Assembly: GCA_012103535.1 (NCBI GenBank)
Contig: WLWQ01000003.1
Location: forward strand, 372,001-436,000
DNA from: Pseudomonadales bacterium
GTDB taxonomy: Bacteria > Pseudomonadota > Gammaproteobacteria > Pseudomonadales > Pseudohongiellaceae
Reading direction: 5' to 3'
DNA: 64,000 bases
Under the pieces are notes generated by a model. The model was not told the origin of the DNA and made no database searches. It saw only the letters and a list, made by a program, of their open reading frames with translations. Position numbers and translations under genes: made by a program. Below, piece by piece: positions 19,416 to 30,069 of this stretch; within the stretch, counting starts at the first letter, position 1; each line of letters opens with the position of its first letter.

Positions 19416-20960
19416 TTACCAAGTTTGCGTTGATTTAAACTTTTCAATCGCAGAACGGAATTGGGATTCAATATCATCATTGTAATCACCAGTTTCGTTG
19501 ATATTACCGAGCAGGTCGCCGTGTTCGCTATTCATGTAAGACAGTAGCGCGGCTTCAAAATCCAGCACCTTATTTAGTTCGATATCTTCAAGAAAGCCTT
19601 CGTTGGCTGCAAATAATGAAACACCCATTTCAGCAATGGAAAGCGGTGAATACTGCTTCTGTTTCATCAATTCTGTTACACGCTGCCCGTGTTCCAATTG
19701 CGCTCGAGTCGCGTCATCGAGGTCGGATGCAAAGGCCGCAAAGGCCGCAAGCTCACGATACTGAGCCAGGGCAATACGGATACCGCCACCGAGCTTCTTA
19801 ATAATTTGAGTTTGAGCGGCTCCGCCTACTCGAGATACTGAAATGCCCGGATTCATTGCCGGGCGGATGCCTGAATTAAACAGGTCAGTTTCCAAGAAGA
19901 TCTGTCCATCGGTAATAGAAATAACGTTGGTCGGAACGAAAGCCGATACATCACCAGCCTGTGTTTCAATAATTGGTAGCGCTGTCAGAGATCCTGTCTG
20001 TCCCTTAACTTTACCGTCCGTAAACTGTTCAACGTAGTTAGCGCTTACTCGCGCTGCTCGCTCCAAAAGACGGGAGTGTAAGTAGAATACATCCCCAGGA
20101 TATGCCTCTCTGCCTGGCGGTCTACGGAGTAACAGTGAAATCTGTCGATAAGCCCAGGCTTGCTTGGTGAGATCGTCGTAAATGATCAATGCATCCTGCC
20201 CACGATCACGATAATACTCACCCATTGAGCAACCAGAATAAGGTGCGATGAATTGCATGGAGGCTGGATCAGATGCAGAAGCCGAAACCACAATGGTGTA
20301 TTCCATGGCGCCGTGTTCTTCCAGTTTTTGTACGACGCTGGCAATGGAGCTGGCTTTCTGACCAACTGCCACGTAAACACATCTTACGCCTTTGCCTTTT
20401 TGGTTGATGATGGTATCGATCGCTACTGCGGTCTTACCAACCTCACGGTCACCAATGATTAATTCGCGCTGTCCGCGGCCGATTGGTGTCATGGAGTCGA
20501 TTGATTTCAAACCAGTCTGTACGGGCTGGGAAACAGATTGACGTGCAATTACTCCAGGCGCCACTTTCTCGATTGCATCTGTTTCTTTTGCTTCAATTGG
20601 GCCTTTACCATCAATTGGTTTACCAAGAGCATCGACTACTCTGCCTTCCAGTTCTGGGCCAACTGGCACCTCAAGAATACGGCCAGTACATTTACAAGTC
20701 TGACCTTCTTTAAGTTCAAGATAATCACCAAGTACCACGGCGCCGACAGAATCTCTTTCAAGGTTCAAGGCCATGCCGTAAATACCACCTTCGAACTCGA
20801 TCATCTCGCCATACATTACGTCAGCCAATCCATGGATACGGATAATGCCGTCCATTACGCTGACTATCGTGCCTTCGTTCTTGGCCTGAACAGACACATC
20901 GAGATTGTCGATCCGCTGTTTAATAATTTCACTGATTTCAGATGGATTCAGTTGTTGCAT
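19416..20960 (-). CDS. atpA: ATP synthase F1 subunit alpha
   Basis: This is the regulatory nucleotide-binding subunit of F1, 514 residues. The N-terminus ([14 protein letters not shown]) and the arginine-finger region ([14 protein letters not shown], then [14 protein letters not shown]) are typical. The P-loop reads GDREVGKTA, whereas the usual family sequence is GDRQTGKTA: the Gln-Thr pair is replaced by Glu-Val but the Lys-Thr is kept. Otherwise it is highly conserved and in frame, so it should be functional. It lies 48 bases after atpH. Confidence 0.97.
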   Translation of the reverse strand: MQQLNPSEISEIIKQRIDNLDVSVQAKNEGTIVSVMDGIIRIHGLADVMYGEMIEFEGGIYGMALNLERDSVGAVVLGDYLELKEGQTCKCTGRILEVPVGPELEGRVVDALGKPIDGKGPIEAKETDAIEKVAPGVIARQSVSQPVQTGLKSIDSMTPIGRGQRELIIGDREVGKTAVAIDTIINQKGKGVRCVYVAVGQKASSIASVVQKLEEHGAMEYTIVVSASASDPASMQFIAPYSGCSMGEYYRDRGQDALIIYDDLTKQAWAYRQISLLLRRPPGREAYPGDVFYLHSRLLERAARVSANYVEQFTDGKVKGQTGSLTALPIIETQAGDVSAFVPTNVISITDGQIFLETDLFNSGIRPAMNPGISVSRVGGAAQTQIIKKLGGGIRIALAQYRELAAFAAFASDLDDATRAQLEHGQRVTELMKQKQYSPLSIAEMGVSLFAANEGFLEDIELNKVLDFEAALLSYMNSEHGDLLGNINETGDYNDDIESQFRSAIEKFKSTQTW

Positions 20961-21008
20961 CTCTATTTCCTATGTCTCCTTAGGGTTTAGGGCTGTTGCC
21001 TAATCCAT

Positions 21009-21545
21009 TCAGGAATTCATTGTTTCAGCTAATTTGCTTAACTTGCCGCGCACAGAACTATCGATCACTGTATCACCGGCTCGGATAACTGCGCCGCCCA
21101 ATAATGATTGGTCGACTGTTGTCGCCAGATTAATTTCTCGCTCTAATCGAGACTTAAGAGAATCCGCCAGCTTTTTTGCGATATATGAACTGATTTCGAA
21201 AGCTGTCGTTATCTCTACTTCAACAGATCTTTCCTGATTGGCTTTCAGGATTTCATAGAGTGCTGACACTTCTGGCAGTAAAACTAATCTTTTGTTTTCC
21301 GCTAACAGGCGAATAAAGTTTCGCCCCTTATCGCTAAGATCATCTCCACACACCGCTAAGAACGATTCTGCAATCTGCTCTGATGAGAGAGACGGATCCT
21401 TTAGAACCGAAGCAACAGATTCCTGCGAAGTAATTGCAGCAGCCAGCCCTAATGTCTGTGACCATTGGTCCAGAGAACTGTCTTGTAAAGCCACTTCGAA
21501 TGCGGCTTTTGCATAGGGTCTTGCTAGTGTTGTTGTTTCAGCCAT
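21009..21545 (-). CDS. atpH: ATP synthase F1 subunit delta
   Basis: This 178-residue subunit links the b-dimer stator stalk to the top of F1. It begins TTLARPYAKAAFEVAL, the family's N-terminal helix bundle, and ends in the C-terminal domain LLGGAVIRAGDTVIDSSVRG before KLSKLAETM. Gene order (after atpF, before atpA; gaps of 19 and 48 bases) confirms the assignment. Confidence 0.95.
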   Translation of the reverse strand: MAETTTLARPYAKAAFEVALQDSSLDQWSQTLGLAAAITSQESVASVLKDPSLSSEQIAESFLAVCGDDLSDKGRNFIRLLAENKRLVLLPEVSALYEILKANQERSVEVEITTAFEISSYIAKKLADSLKSRLEREINLATTVDQSLLGGAVIRAGDTVIDSSVRGKLSKLAETMNS

Positions 21546-21564
21546 AGCGATTCTTATTTGTGCG

Positions 21565-22035
21565 TTAAAGCTCGGAAGCGAGTTTGCTTAGCATGTCTTC
21601 GTTTGCTGCTTGATCGATGGAGTCTTCCAATATTTTTTCAGCTCCAGCAATTGCAATCGCAGAAACTTGCGAGCGCAGCGCTTCTTTTGCTCTATTCACT
21701 TCCTGTTCAATTTCAGCGTTTGCACCAGCAATGATGCGTTTGCCTTCTTCCCGTGCCTGCTCTTTTGCTTCATCCACAATTTGAGCGGCTCGTTTGTTTG
21801 CCTGGTCGATAATTGCCGCAGCATCCGTCTTCGCTTCTTTTAACTGCTCGGTGGACTTTGCTTGCGCTAGTTCCAAATCTTTTTGGGAACGGGCCGCCGC
21901 TTCTAGACCATCGGCGATCTTCTTTTTGCGCTCGTCCATAATGCGCATAAACGGAGGCCAGACGTACTTACTGCAGAACCACAGAAAGAACGCCATTGCG
22001 ATCATTTGGCCTAAAAAGGTTGCGTTAATATTCAC
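21565..22035 (-). CDS. atpF: ATP synthase Fo subunit b
   Basis: This 156-residue peripheral-stalk protein has one N-terminal membrane helix (about 5-25, with [20 protein letters not shown]) followed by a long charged Ala/Glu/Lys-rich coiled coil that dimerises and reaches F1. The segment [19 protein letters not shown] is the standard start of that helix. The length equals that of the E. coli protein. Gaps are 27 bases to atpE and 19 to atpH. Confidence 0.95.
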   Translation of the reverse strand: MNINATFLGQMIAMAFFLWFCSKYVWPPFMRIMDERKKKIADGLEAAARSQKDLELAQAKSTEQLKEAKTDAAAIIDQANKRAAQIVDEAKEQAREEGKRIIAGANAEIEQEVNRAKEALRSQVSAIAIAGAEKILEDSIDQAANEDMLSKLASEL

Positions 22036-22062
22036 GGCATTACTCCCGCTTAATCGAGTTTA

Positions 22063-22344
<282 letters not shown>

Positions 22345-22361
22345 TCAGAGTGTTTTATAAA

Positions 22362-23216
<855 letters not shown>

Positions 23217-23255
23217 TTAGTAAAATCTAACTCCGTTATTTAACCGATCGGTTCG

Positions 23256-23648
23256 TTATGTCTTATCACTTGTTGGGCTGTAACTAATCAGTCCCGACAT
23301 CATCACACCGACAAAATGGGTAGTTACGAACCCAAGTATCAGCGCGAGCTCACTTAAATTAGTAATCAATGCAAAGCTTAGTGCAAAAAGCACAATGGTG
23401 ATTCCTATTTTGCCGAGTTCTCCTCTTACAAAACTCTTAACAACTTTATCTGCGTTTTGAGCCCCTTGATATTTGAAGGCCTGAACCGCGAAATAGCTGT
23501 TTGGCAAAGCACTTATCAGCCCGCCCAGTAATACTGAGTAAGCAACAACGTTACCTGAAAACAACAGTGAGACTGCTGCAATAAAGGCTGTCGCAGCCAG
23601 CTGCGCGACGATTACTTTATAAACTGGAGGGGGTCTTAAATTGGTCAC
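23256..23648 (-). CDS. atpI: ATP synthase assembly protein AtpI
   Basis: This 130-residue protein with four predicted membrane helices (around 10-30, 32-50, 72-92 and 97-120) is the first gene of the atp operon. AtpI helps c-ring assembly and may aid Mg2+ uptake. The segment SALPNSYFAVQAF and position upstream of atpB identify it, since the family is poorly conserved in sequence. The atp promoter lies about 100 bases upstream. Confidence 0.88.
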   Translation of the reverse strand: MTNLRPPPVYKVIVAQLAATAFIAAVSLLFSGNVVAYSVLLGGLISALPNSYFAVQAFKYQGAQNADKVVKSFVRGELGKIGITIVLFALSFALITNLSELALILGFVTTHFVGVMMSGLISYSPTSDKT

Positions 23649-23748
23649 GAAAATGGCTTTCTAAACTAGCTTCTCGTCCGAGCTCAGTTCCCCAAAAACA
23701 CCCGTTACAAACATCAGTTGTTGCGGCGGTGATCACCAAAGCACGCGC

Positions 23749-23777
23749 ATTATAGGGGCTTTGCAGGGCAGTATCAA
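23749..23777 (-). promoter_or_regulatory. Promoter of the atp operon
   Basis: On the minus strand the sequence reads TTGATA (complement of 23772-23777), a 17-base spacer and TATAAT (complement of 23749-23754): a near-consensus σ70 promoter. Predicted transcription starts near 23742, giving a leader of about 94 bases before atpI. A perfect 10-base palindrome, GGTGATCACC (23728-23737), sits just downstream of the predicted start. Confidence 0.82.
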
Positions 23778-23856
23778 CTACGCCCCATTAACAATTTTGA
23801 GACTTACTGAGCAGAAAATTTGAGCTGGAAAAACAACGCTGATTTAAGGACAAATA

Positions 23857-24768
23857 CTAGTTGATGTGAGACAGAATTCCATCCAATTCGTCCAGGCTGC
23901 TGTATTTAACCACCAGTCGGCCTTTACCTTTGGCGGTGTGCTGGATCATGACCTTGGCACCGAGTTTCTCTGCCAGGTTTTCTTCAAGGTTTTTGATGTC
24001 TGGGTCAATAACTCGCGTATTTTTACTGCTACCACCGCCCGCTACCAGGCGCCGGACCAATGATTCGGTTTGGCGGACTGAAAGCCCTCTTCCTACCACT
24101 GTTCTAGCAGCTTCCGCCTGTTGCACGTCTGGTAATGATAATAGAGCTCTAGCATGGCCCATTTCCAGATCACCGTGCTCAAGCATTCGACGTACATCGA
24201 TATGCAGGCCAATCAATCGAATCAAGTTTGTGACACTGGCACGAGACTTACCAACCGCGTCTGCAACTTCTTGTTGTGTGAGTTCGAATTCGTCTTGGAG
24301 TCGTTTTAGAGCCATGGCTTCTTCAATAGGATTAAGGTTTTCCCGTTGAATATTTTCAATCAAAGCCATGGCAATCGCAGCTTCATCGCCCACTGGCTTT
24401 ATCATTGCCGGAATCGTGTCCAATCCGGCTATCTGGCTGGCTCGCCAGCGCCGTTCTCCGGCTATTATTTCGTATTTTTCGGAGGAAATTGGGCGAATGA
24501 CAATAGGTTGCATAATTCCCTGGCTCTTGATGGAGGCTGCTAGCTCTTCCAGGGCTTCTTCATGCATGTCTGTGCGGGGCTGGTACTTGCCGCGCTGAAT
24601 CAGGTCGATAGGGATGTTTTTGAGATCGCCGTCTTTGTCTGCTGAAACTGGCTCATCTTGAGCTTGTTGAAGCTGGGTGGGTTTGCCGAGCAAACTAGCC
24701 ATGGTCTGGGTGCTGCCAGTGGATAACAAGGCATCCAGGCCCTTACCTAGCTTCTTTTTATCGTTCAT
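23857..24768 (-). CDS. parB: Chromosome-partitioning protein ParB (Spo0J)
   Basis: ParB binds parS sites and spreads as a CTP-dependent clamp to build the origin-segregation complex. The 303-residue protein starts with the ParA-stimulating basic segment KKLGKGLDALLS, has the CTP-binding ParB/Srx domain (about 48-150) with the hallmark GERRWRAS and ENIQRENLNPIEEA, then the DNA-binding helix-turn-helix (about 155-200; TQQEVADAVGKSRASVTNLI) and a C-terminal dimerisation domain. Two matching parS sites occur inside recF, about 12 kb away. It is 51 bases downstream of parA. Confidence 0.97.
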   Translation of the reverse strand: MNDKKKLGKGLDALLSTGSTQTMASLLGKPTQLQQAQDEPVSADKDGDLKNIPIDLIQRGKYQPRTDMHEEALEELAASIKSQGIMQPIVIRPISSEKYEIIAGERRWRASQIAGLDTIPAMIKPVGDEAAIAMALIENIQRENLNPIEEAMALKRLQDEFELTQQEVADAVGKSRASVTNLIRLIGLHIDVRRMLEHGDLEMGHARALLSLPDVQQAEAARTVVGRGLSVRQTESLVRRLVAGGGSSKNTRVIDPDIKNLEENLAEKLGAKVMIQHTAKGKGRLVVKYSSLDELDGILSHIN

Positions 24769-24819
24769 TTTTCACCTGAGCTCATTTTCGGCCAGCCTCC
24801 AGCTGAGCCTGAAATTGGA

Positions 24820-25605
24820 TTAACTGGACACAGCTGCTGCGGCTTCATCGTGACGCCTTAACATTTCACCCGCCAATGCCAGGTAGGCGATTGCTCCCCG
24901 GGATTGCTTATCGTATTTAATCACGGGTTTTCCATAACTTGGGGCTTCGGCGAGACGAATATTGCGTGGAACTACAGTTCGATAAACGGTGTCGCCAAAG
25001 TAATTAATAAGCTGACCATTTACTTCGCTAGTGAGCTTGCTGCGCGGGTCATACATAGTGCGCAGAATTCCCTCTATTTTGAGGGATGGATTTAATCGAT
25101 CCCTTATCGCCCCAATCGTGTCCATCAAGGCCGATAGTCCTTCGAGAGCATAGTATTCACATTGCATGGGAATAACTACACCATCTGCGGCAACTAGGGC
25201 ATTCACAGTCAGCATATTAAGTGAGGGTGGGCAATCTATTACGATGAAATCATAGTTGGGTCTGATGGTGTCGACGATGGATCTTAGGCGAAGTTCTCGA
25301 TCATCCCCTGTCATCAATTCAACTTCAGAAGCAACTAAATCGCCATTGGCTGGCAACAAGTCGTATCCTGCATCGGGTCTAAGCAATACATTTTCTATAT
25401 TTTCATTTTCGGAAAGCAGATTGTAGACAGAAAGACTCAGACTGGATTTGTCGACACCCGAACCCGTGGTGGCATTACCTTGAGGGTCGAGATCGATAAG
25501 CAAAACGTTTTTGCGGGTAACAGTTAATGACGCTGCGAGATTTACCGAAGTAGTTGTTTTTCCTACTCCGCCTTTTTGATTGGCAATTGCTAATACTTTG
25601 CCCAC
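24820..25605 (-). CDS. parA: Chromosome-partitioning ATPase ParA (Soj)
   Basis: This ATPase (261 residues) moves ParB-parS complexes and so segregates the origin. It has the deviant Walker A motif QKGGVGKTTTSVNLAAS at residues 9-25, the A' motif with LLIDLDPQGNATTGSG near 35, and Walker B in DFIVIDCPPSLNMLTVNAL. There is no N-terminal DNA-binding extension, so this is the chromosomal Soj type rather than a plasmid type Ia ParA. It lies between rsmG and parB. Confidence 0.97.
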   Translation of the reverse strand: MGKVLAIANQKGGVGKTTTSVNLAASLTVTRKNVLLIDLDPQGNATTGSGVDKSSLSLSVYNLLSENENIENVLLRPDAGYDLLPANGDLVASEVELMTGDDRELRLRSIVDTIRPNYDFIVIDCPPSLNMLTVNALVAADGVVIPMQCEYYALEGLSALMDTIGAIRDRLNPSLKIEGILRTMYDPRSKLTSEVNGQLINYFGDTVYRTVVPRNIRLAEAPSYGKPVIKYDKQSRGAIAYLALAGEMLRRHDEAAAAVSS

Positions 25606-25661
25606 GTTGTTAGTCCACTTGTTAACTATGACTACAAAATAACTAAATTGATTGCCGAGAT

Positions 25662-26291
25662 TTAGATTCTACTCACTTCGATTAAATGGCGGTCAGAATC
25701 TTCGCCTGGCACTGAAAGTTTGACAGTGTTCGTCACTACAAAATCCTTTGGCAAACTTTTGATCTCCTGCTCCGGAAATCGCCCTTTCATAGCTACGAGT
25801 TTACACTCTTGCGACAGTAAATGCTTTGATTTGGTCACAATATCGTCAAGGGCCGCAAAAGCTCTGCAAATCACCATATCAATTTGATGGGAACATTGAT
25901 AGCGCTCTACTCTGCGGTTTTCGATTGTCACATTGTTCAGTTTTAGAGCAGTTTTAACCTGGAATAAAAAGCACGTTTTTTTGCCATTGCTATCAAGCAA
26001 AATGAAATGTTGCTGTGGTTTCAAAATTGCCAGAGGTATGCCGGGAAGCCCTGCACCTGAACCAATATCGAGAACATGCTCCCCGGTCACATAGTTGCAG
26101 ATTGTTAAACTATCGAGCAGATGTCGATTGACCATAGATTCTCTGTCAGTGTCGGCAATCAGGTTGTACTTTGTATTCCACTTTGCAAGCAGATCCAGGT
26201 AAGCCAGTAATTGCTCGACTTGGAATTGATCTGGGGAAAGGCCAATTTTTTCTAGCCCTTTAAGCAGCACTTGCTGGATATCAGAAACCAC
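25662..26291 (-). CDS. rsmG: 16S rRNA m7G527 methyltransferase RsmG (GidB)
   Basis: RsmG methylates N7 of G527 in 16S rRNA using SAM. The 209-residue protein has NLIADTDRESMVNRHLLDSL and the SAM-binding loop VLDIGSGAGLPGIPLAI near residue 70. The RAFAALDD segment near residue 133 is also typical. The gene follows mnmG by 26 bases, the classical gidA-gidB pair. Mutational loss in other species gives low-level streptomycin resistance. Confidence 0.95.
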   Translation of the reverse strand: MVSDIQQVLLKGLEKIGLSPDQFQVEQLLAYLDLLAKWNTKYNLIADTDRESMVNRHLLDSLTICNYVTGEHVLDIGSGAGLPGIPLAILKPQQHFILLDSNGKKTCFLFQVKTALKLNNVTIENRRVERYQCSHQIDMVICRAFAALDDIVTKSKHLLSQECKLVAMKGRFPEQEIKSLPKDFVVTNTVKLSVPGEDSDRHLIEVSRI

Positions 26292-26317
26292 GATAGATGA
26301 TTGTTAAGGTGGCTAGT

Positions 26318-28225
26318 CTAGCTCGCCTTTCTCGCTAAGGATTGATGCTTCTTCAGATAAATTAGCAACAGTGAAATGGCCGCTGGTGTTATCCCTGGTA
26401 TGCGTGAAGCACGCCCAATGTTTTCTGGTTTTGCGGCAATGAGTTTTTGTTTTAACTCATTGGAAAGTCCTTGCATGTGCTGATAATCGAAATCCTCTGG
26501 CAGCCTTGTTTTTTCCTGCTTCTTAAGACGTTCTATCTCATCGGATTGTCGATCAATGTAACCTTGATACTTGATTTGAATCTCTACTTGTTGAGTTGCT
26601 TGATCCTCTAGTGAATTTGTTGCAAAAGAGATTTCTTCTTCAAAGGCTGCATGCATAAGTGGTTTGTATTCAACGCCGGGCCTGGCTAATAAATCAGCCA
26701 GATTGTATTCACGTGCAATGGGTTTTTCTAATAGTTGATTTACATTGTCTGCAGTGGCGCACTGGGGTTGTATCCAATGACTGCGTAGCCGCGCTAATTC
26801 TTTTTCAATTCTTTCGCGTTTATTGCAAAGTAATTGCCATCTTTGCTCACAAACAATGCCTAAATCGTGCCCAATTTCCGTAAGGCGTAAATCGGCATTA
26901 TCTTCTCTAAGAGTAAGTCGATACTCAGCTCGTGAAGTAAACATTCGATAGGGTTCATTCGTACCCAGGGTAATCAAATCGTCGACTAACACTCCCAGAT
27001 AAGCTTGGTCTCGACCTGGGCACCAAGCGGCTTTTTCATGCACCGCCAGTGCCGCATTTAATCCAGCCAGAAGTCCTTGTGCAGCCGCTTCTTCATAGCC
27101 AGTTGTCCCGTTTATTTGACCAGCAAAATACAGTCCATTTACGAACTTGGTTTCCAAGGAATAATTTAAATCTTGCGGATTAAAAAAATCATATTCAATG
27201 GCATAACCTGGTCTGGTTATGTGGGCGTTTTCGAAACCCTCGATATGTCGCACCATCTCCACTTGAACATCGTAAGGCAAACTTGTTGAGATGCCATTCG
27301 GATATAGTTCATTCGTTTCCAGTCCTTCGGGTTCGACAAAGATTTGATGGGAAGTTTTATCTGCGAATCGCATTACTTTATCTTCAATCGAAGGACAATA
27401 GCGCGGTCCGGTTCCTTCGATAACACCTGTGTACATCGGAGATCGATCTAAACCAGCTCTGATTGTTTCATGACAAGCTTCGTTCGTTGCGGTGATATAA
27501 CAATTGATTTGTTTTGGGTGGTCTTGCGGGGAACCTAGGTAAGACATTACTGGCAAAGGCTCATCACCAGCTTGAACTTGCATCACATTGAAATCTACTG
27601 TCCTCGCATCAATACGAGGTGGAGTTCCGGTTTTTAAACGATCAACACGAAAGGGTAATTCTCGCAATCGATCTGCTAAGGCTATCGCTGGTGGATCGCC
27701 AGCTCTACCACCGGAACTGTTTTGCAATCCTATGTGAATTTTCCCACCAAGAAAGGTTCCAGTCGTTAGAACAACTTTCTGCGCTTTAATCGTCAAACCC
27801 ATTTGTGTTTTAACGCCACGCACGGTTCCTGCTTCAATCAGCAAATCATCAACTGCCTGTTGGAACAGAGTTAAGTTTTCTTGGTGCTCAAGAATTTTTC
27901 GAATTGCTGCTTTGTAAAGCACTCGATCTGCTTGCGCTCTGGTTGCTCGAACTGCTGGTCCTTTGCTGGCATTGAGTACACGAATTTGTATTCCTGCTAG
28001 ATCAATGGCCTTGGCCATTGCGCCACCTAGCGCATCGATTTCTTTAACCAAATGGCTTTTGCCAATACCACCGATGGCAGGATTGCAGGACATCTGCCCC
28101 AGGGTTTCAATGCTGTGCGTAATTAGCAGCGTGCTAGCGCCTTGCCGGGCTGACGCCAGCGCGGCTTCAGTTCCGGCATGGCCACCACCGACAACGATTA
28201 CGTCATATTGAGTTTGATGCTGCAT
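26318..28225 (-). CDS. mnmG: tRNA uridine-5-carboxymethylaminomethyl synthesis enzyme MnmG (GidA)
   Basis: With MnmE, this FAD enzyme installs the cmnm5 group on wobble U34 of certain tRNAs. The 635-residue protein has the N-terminal dinucleotide motif [19 protein letters not shown], the family signature [20 protein letters not shown], and the catalytic-cysteine segment [17 protein letters not shown] near residue 275. The C-terminal domain with [16 protein letters not shown] binds MnmE and tRNA. It is transcribed ahead of rsmG and is separated from mnmE by a 373-base AT-rich gap. Confidence 0.97.
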   Translation of the reverse strand: MQHQTQYDVIVVGGGHAGTEAALASARQGASTLLITHSIETLGQMSCNPAIGGIGKSHLVKEIDALGGAMAKAIDLAGIQIRVLNASKGPAVRATRAQADRVLYKAAIRKILEHQENLTLFQQAVDDLLIEAGTVRGVKTQMGLTIKAQKVVLTTGTFLGGKIHIGLQNSSGGRAGDPPAIALADRLRELPFRVDRLKTGTPPRIDARTVDFNVMQVQAGDEPLPVMSYLGSPQDHPKQINCYITATNEACHETIRAGLDRSPMYTGVIEGTGPRYCPSIEDKVMRFADKTSHQIFVEPEGLETNELYPNGISTSLPYDVQVEMVRHIEGFENAHITRPGYAIEYDFFNPQDLNYSLETKFVNGLYFAGQINGTTGYEEAAAQGLLAGLNAALAVHEKAAWCPGRDQAYLGVLVDDLITLGTNEPYRMFTSRAEYRLTLREDNADLRLTEIGHDLGIVCEQRWQLLCNKRERIEKELARLRSHWIQPQCATADNVNQLLEKPIAREYNLADLLARPGVEYKPLMHAAFEEEISFATNSLEDQATQQVEIQIKYQGYIDRQSDEIERLKKQEKTRLPEDFDYQHMQGLSNELKQKLIAAKPENIGRASRIPGITPAAISLLLIYLKKHQSLARKAS

Positions 28226-28598
28226 TTTGTTTTGGCCGAACTCGCGGGCTTCGAGGGATGAGCAGTATATAGTGATCTCGAGAAATGTGAATTGTCGAAA
28301 TCAATAACAATATTTAATAATTTATTTATATATATGTATATAGAGGTATTAATGTTGTTGTTATAGGGGGCAGCAATTTCTGTTAGTAAGCCATTTAATT
28401 ATTTTATTTTCAATAAGTTACAAATATATAAACCGGTTAGAAAGCGGTGATTAGGATGCTTACAAGGGGTGTGGGGCTTGTTGACAAAATCACGGCTTAA
28501 AAAACTGTACCCATTTTAGTGAAAGTTATCCTGTTTCTATACAGAATCCATCCCCCGATAAAGAGACAATTGCCAACATGATGTCTAATTTATGGGTT
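28226..28598. other. AT-rich 373-base intergenic region between mnmE and mnmG
   Basis: No gene is recognisable here. The stretch 28300-28345 is almost only A/T (TTTATTTATATATATG and similar), followed by mixed sequence. A candidate mnmG promoter lies at the left end. I found no good match to the DnaA box TTWTNCACA: the best candidates, at 28287 (TGTGAATTG), 28381 and 28403, match only about 7 of 9. In E. coli and Vibrio oriC sits next to mnmG, so a relic or auxiliary origin element is conceivable, but the sequence does not support an active origin. Confidence 0.6.
28264..28291 (-). promoter_or_regulatory. Candidate promoter of mnmG-rsmG
   Basis: On the minus strand, TTCACA (complement of 28286-28291), a 16-base spacer and TATACT (complement of 28264-28269) form a plausible σ70 promoter, about 38 bases before the mnmG start. 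Each hexamer is one mismatch from consensus. Confidence 0.45.
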
Positions 28599-29999
28599 TT
28601 ATTTTCCAACACAGAAACTGGAAAAAATCTCGCCCAGTAAATCGTCGCTACTGAATTCTCCAGTAATTGCTCCCAAGGCCTTTTGAGCTAGCCGTAGATC
28701 TTCCGCAATAACTTCCAAAGGTGAGTGCTTACTTAAGTTTAACTCCACAGAAATAATGAACTCTTTGGCAGAACGCAGTGCTTTAAGGTGGCGCTCTCTG
28801 GCGACGAAATCGCCACTCTCAGAGGGTTGATAGCCAATAATTTGCTTAAGATGGTTGCGCAATAGCTGCAAACCAGTGCCGCTCTTGGCTGACAGAGTAA
28901 TCTGTGGATAGTTAGTGTTTTGCACTGAAATGGTAGTTTTCGCGGCGCTTGCATTGTTTAACAGGTCAATTTTGTTTTGAATAAAGCTTATATTTTTTAG
29001 GGTATCAGGAGTTAGTAATGACTTACCAATAACTTCAGTTAATGGATCTAACAGCCTATCAACATCTTTTTCAGGGATTGAGGCATCAATCACTAACAAG
29101 ATTTGATCTGCTTCAACAATGGCCTGCTCAGCTCGCTTTATACCTTCCTGTTCCACTATATCTTCGCTGCTGCGCAAGCCGGCGGTATCGATAATATGAA
29201 TCGGCATGCCTTCAATGGAGGTCTCCACCCGTAAGACATCCCGTGTGGTTCCGGGAATGGCAGTGACAATGGCGCTGTCTTCACCCGCGAGTGCGTTCAG
29301 CAGGCTGGATTTTCCAGCATTAGGCCTACCCGCAATCACAACTTTCATTCCCTCTCTGAGAATGACTCCTTGCTGCGCTTGTTCAAAAACTTTTTCTAAA
29401 TCCGTTTTAGTTTCTTGAATTGCGGTGGCAACTCCAGTGTCGGAGAGAATATCGATATCCTCGTCGGAAAAATCAATCGCAGCTTCAACATTAACCCGAG
29501 TAGCAATTAGCTGCTCCTGCATTTTTCCAACGCGCCTGGAAAACTCACCTTGTAAGGTACGCATCGCGGATTTGGCCGCTTGTTTGGAACTGGCATCGAT
29601 TAAGTCGGCGATGGCTTCAGCCTGCACCAGATCAATTTTGTCGTTTAAGAACGCCCGTTCAGAAAACTCACCAGGATGGGCTTGTCTCACTCCAAAAGAC
29701 AGCACTCTCTCTAGGACTTCGTTTAGGATTTGAGCTCCGCCATGACCCTGTAACTCGAGGATGTCTTCACCAGTGAAGGAATTAGGCGCCTGATAAAAAA
29801 TGGCAATCCCGCTATCTATTACGCGCCCGTCTTTATCTAAAAAATTCGTACTATGAGCATGCCGCGGTGTTGGCTTGAAGCCTAAAATCTCTAAACAAAT
29901 ATTTGTTGTTTGTGCGCCGGAGATTCGCACGATTCCAATGCCACCGCGACCTGCAGCTGTTGCTATTGCACAAATTGTGTCGGAGACATTATTAACCAT
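28599..29999 (-). CDS. mnmE: tRNA modification GTPase MnmE (TrmE)
   Basis: MnmE is the GTPase partner of MnmG in U34 tRNA modification. The 466 residues comprise an N-terminal tetrahydrofolate-binding domain (TICAIATAAGRGGIGIVRIS), a helical domain with an inserted G domain (G1 GRPNAGKSSLLNAL near 225, IPGTTRD, DTAGLR, NKIDL), and the C-terminal cysteine motif FCVGK, where CIGK is usual. The Cys needed for catalysis is kept. It follows yidC by 70 bases in the leftward rpmH-yidC-mnmE order. Confidence 0.97.
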   Translation of the reverse strand: MVNNVSDTICAIATAAGRGGIGIVRISGAQTTNICLEILGFKPTPRHAHSTNFLDKDGRVIDSGIAIFYQAPNSFTGEDILELQGHGGAQILNEVLERVLSFGVRQAHPGEFSERAFLNDKIDLVQAEAIADLIDASSKQAAKSAMRTLQGEFSRRVGKMQEQLIATRVNVEAAIDFSDEDIDILSDTGVATAIQETKTDLEKVFEQAQQGVILREGMKVVIAGRPNAGKSSLLNALAGEDSAIVTAIPGTTRDVLRVETSIEGMPIHIIDTAGLRSSEDIVEQEGIKRAEQAIVEADQILLVIDASIPEKDVDRLLDPLTEVIGKSLLTPDTLKNISFIQNKIDLLNNASAAKTTISVQNTNYPQITLSAKSGTGLQLLRNHLKQIIGYQPSESGDFVARERHLKALRSAKEFIISVELNLSKHSPLEVIAEDLRLAQKALGAITGEFSSDDLLGEIFSSFCVGK

Positions 30000-30069
30000 T
30001 GAGATTAATCGTTGGGATTCAACCTTGAAATAGAACAGTCGCTAATGGACGTTCACCGTAAGAGCTAGC

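Noticed and set aside
26700..26725. CACGTG core inside mnmG as a third parS site
   Set aside because: The flanks (ATT and CAAT) match too few parS positions. Other GTGGAAC half-sites (about 5725, 24966, 37850, 50672) also lack the second arm.
28481..28509. TTGACA followed 17 bases later by a -10-like sequence on the plus strand
   Set aside because: The -10 (ACTGTA) is poor and transcription would run into mnmE antisense; no gene would be served.
28531..28544. LexA-box-like CTGTTTCTATACAG
   Set aside because: The spacing between CTGT and ACAG is six bases, not eight, and the neighbouring genes are not SOS genes.
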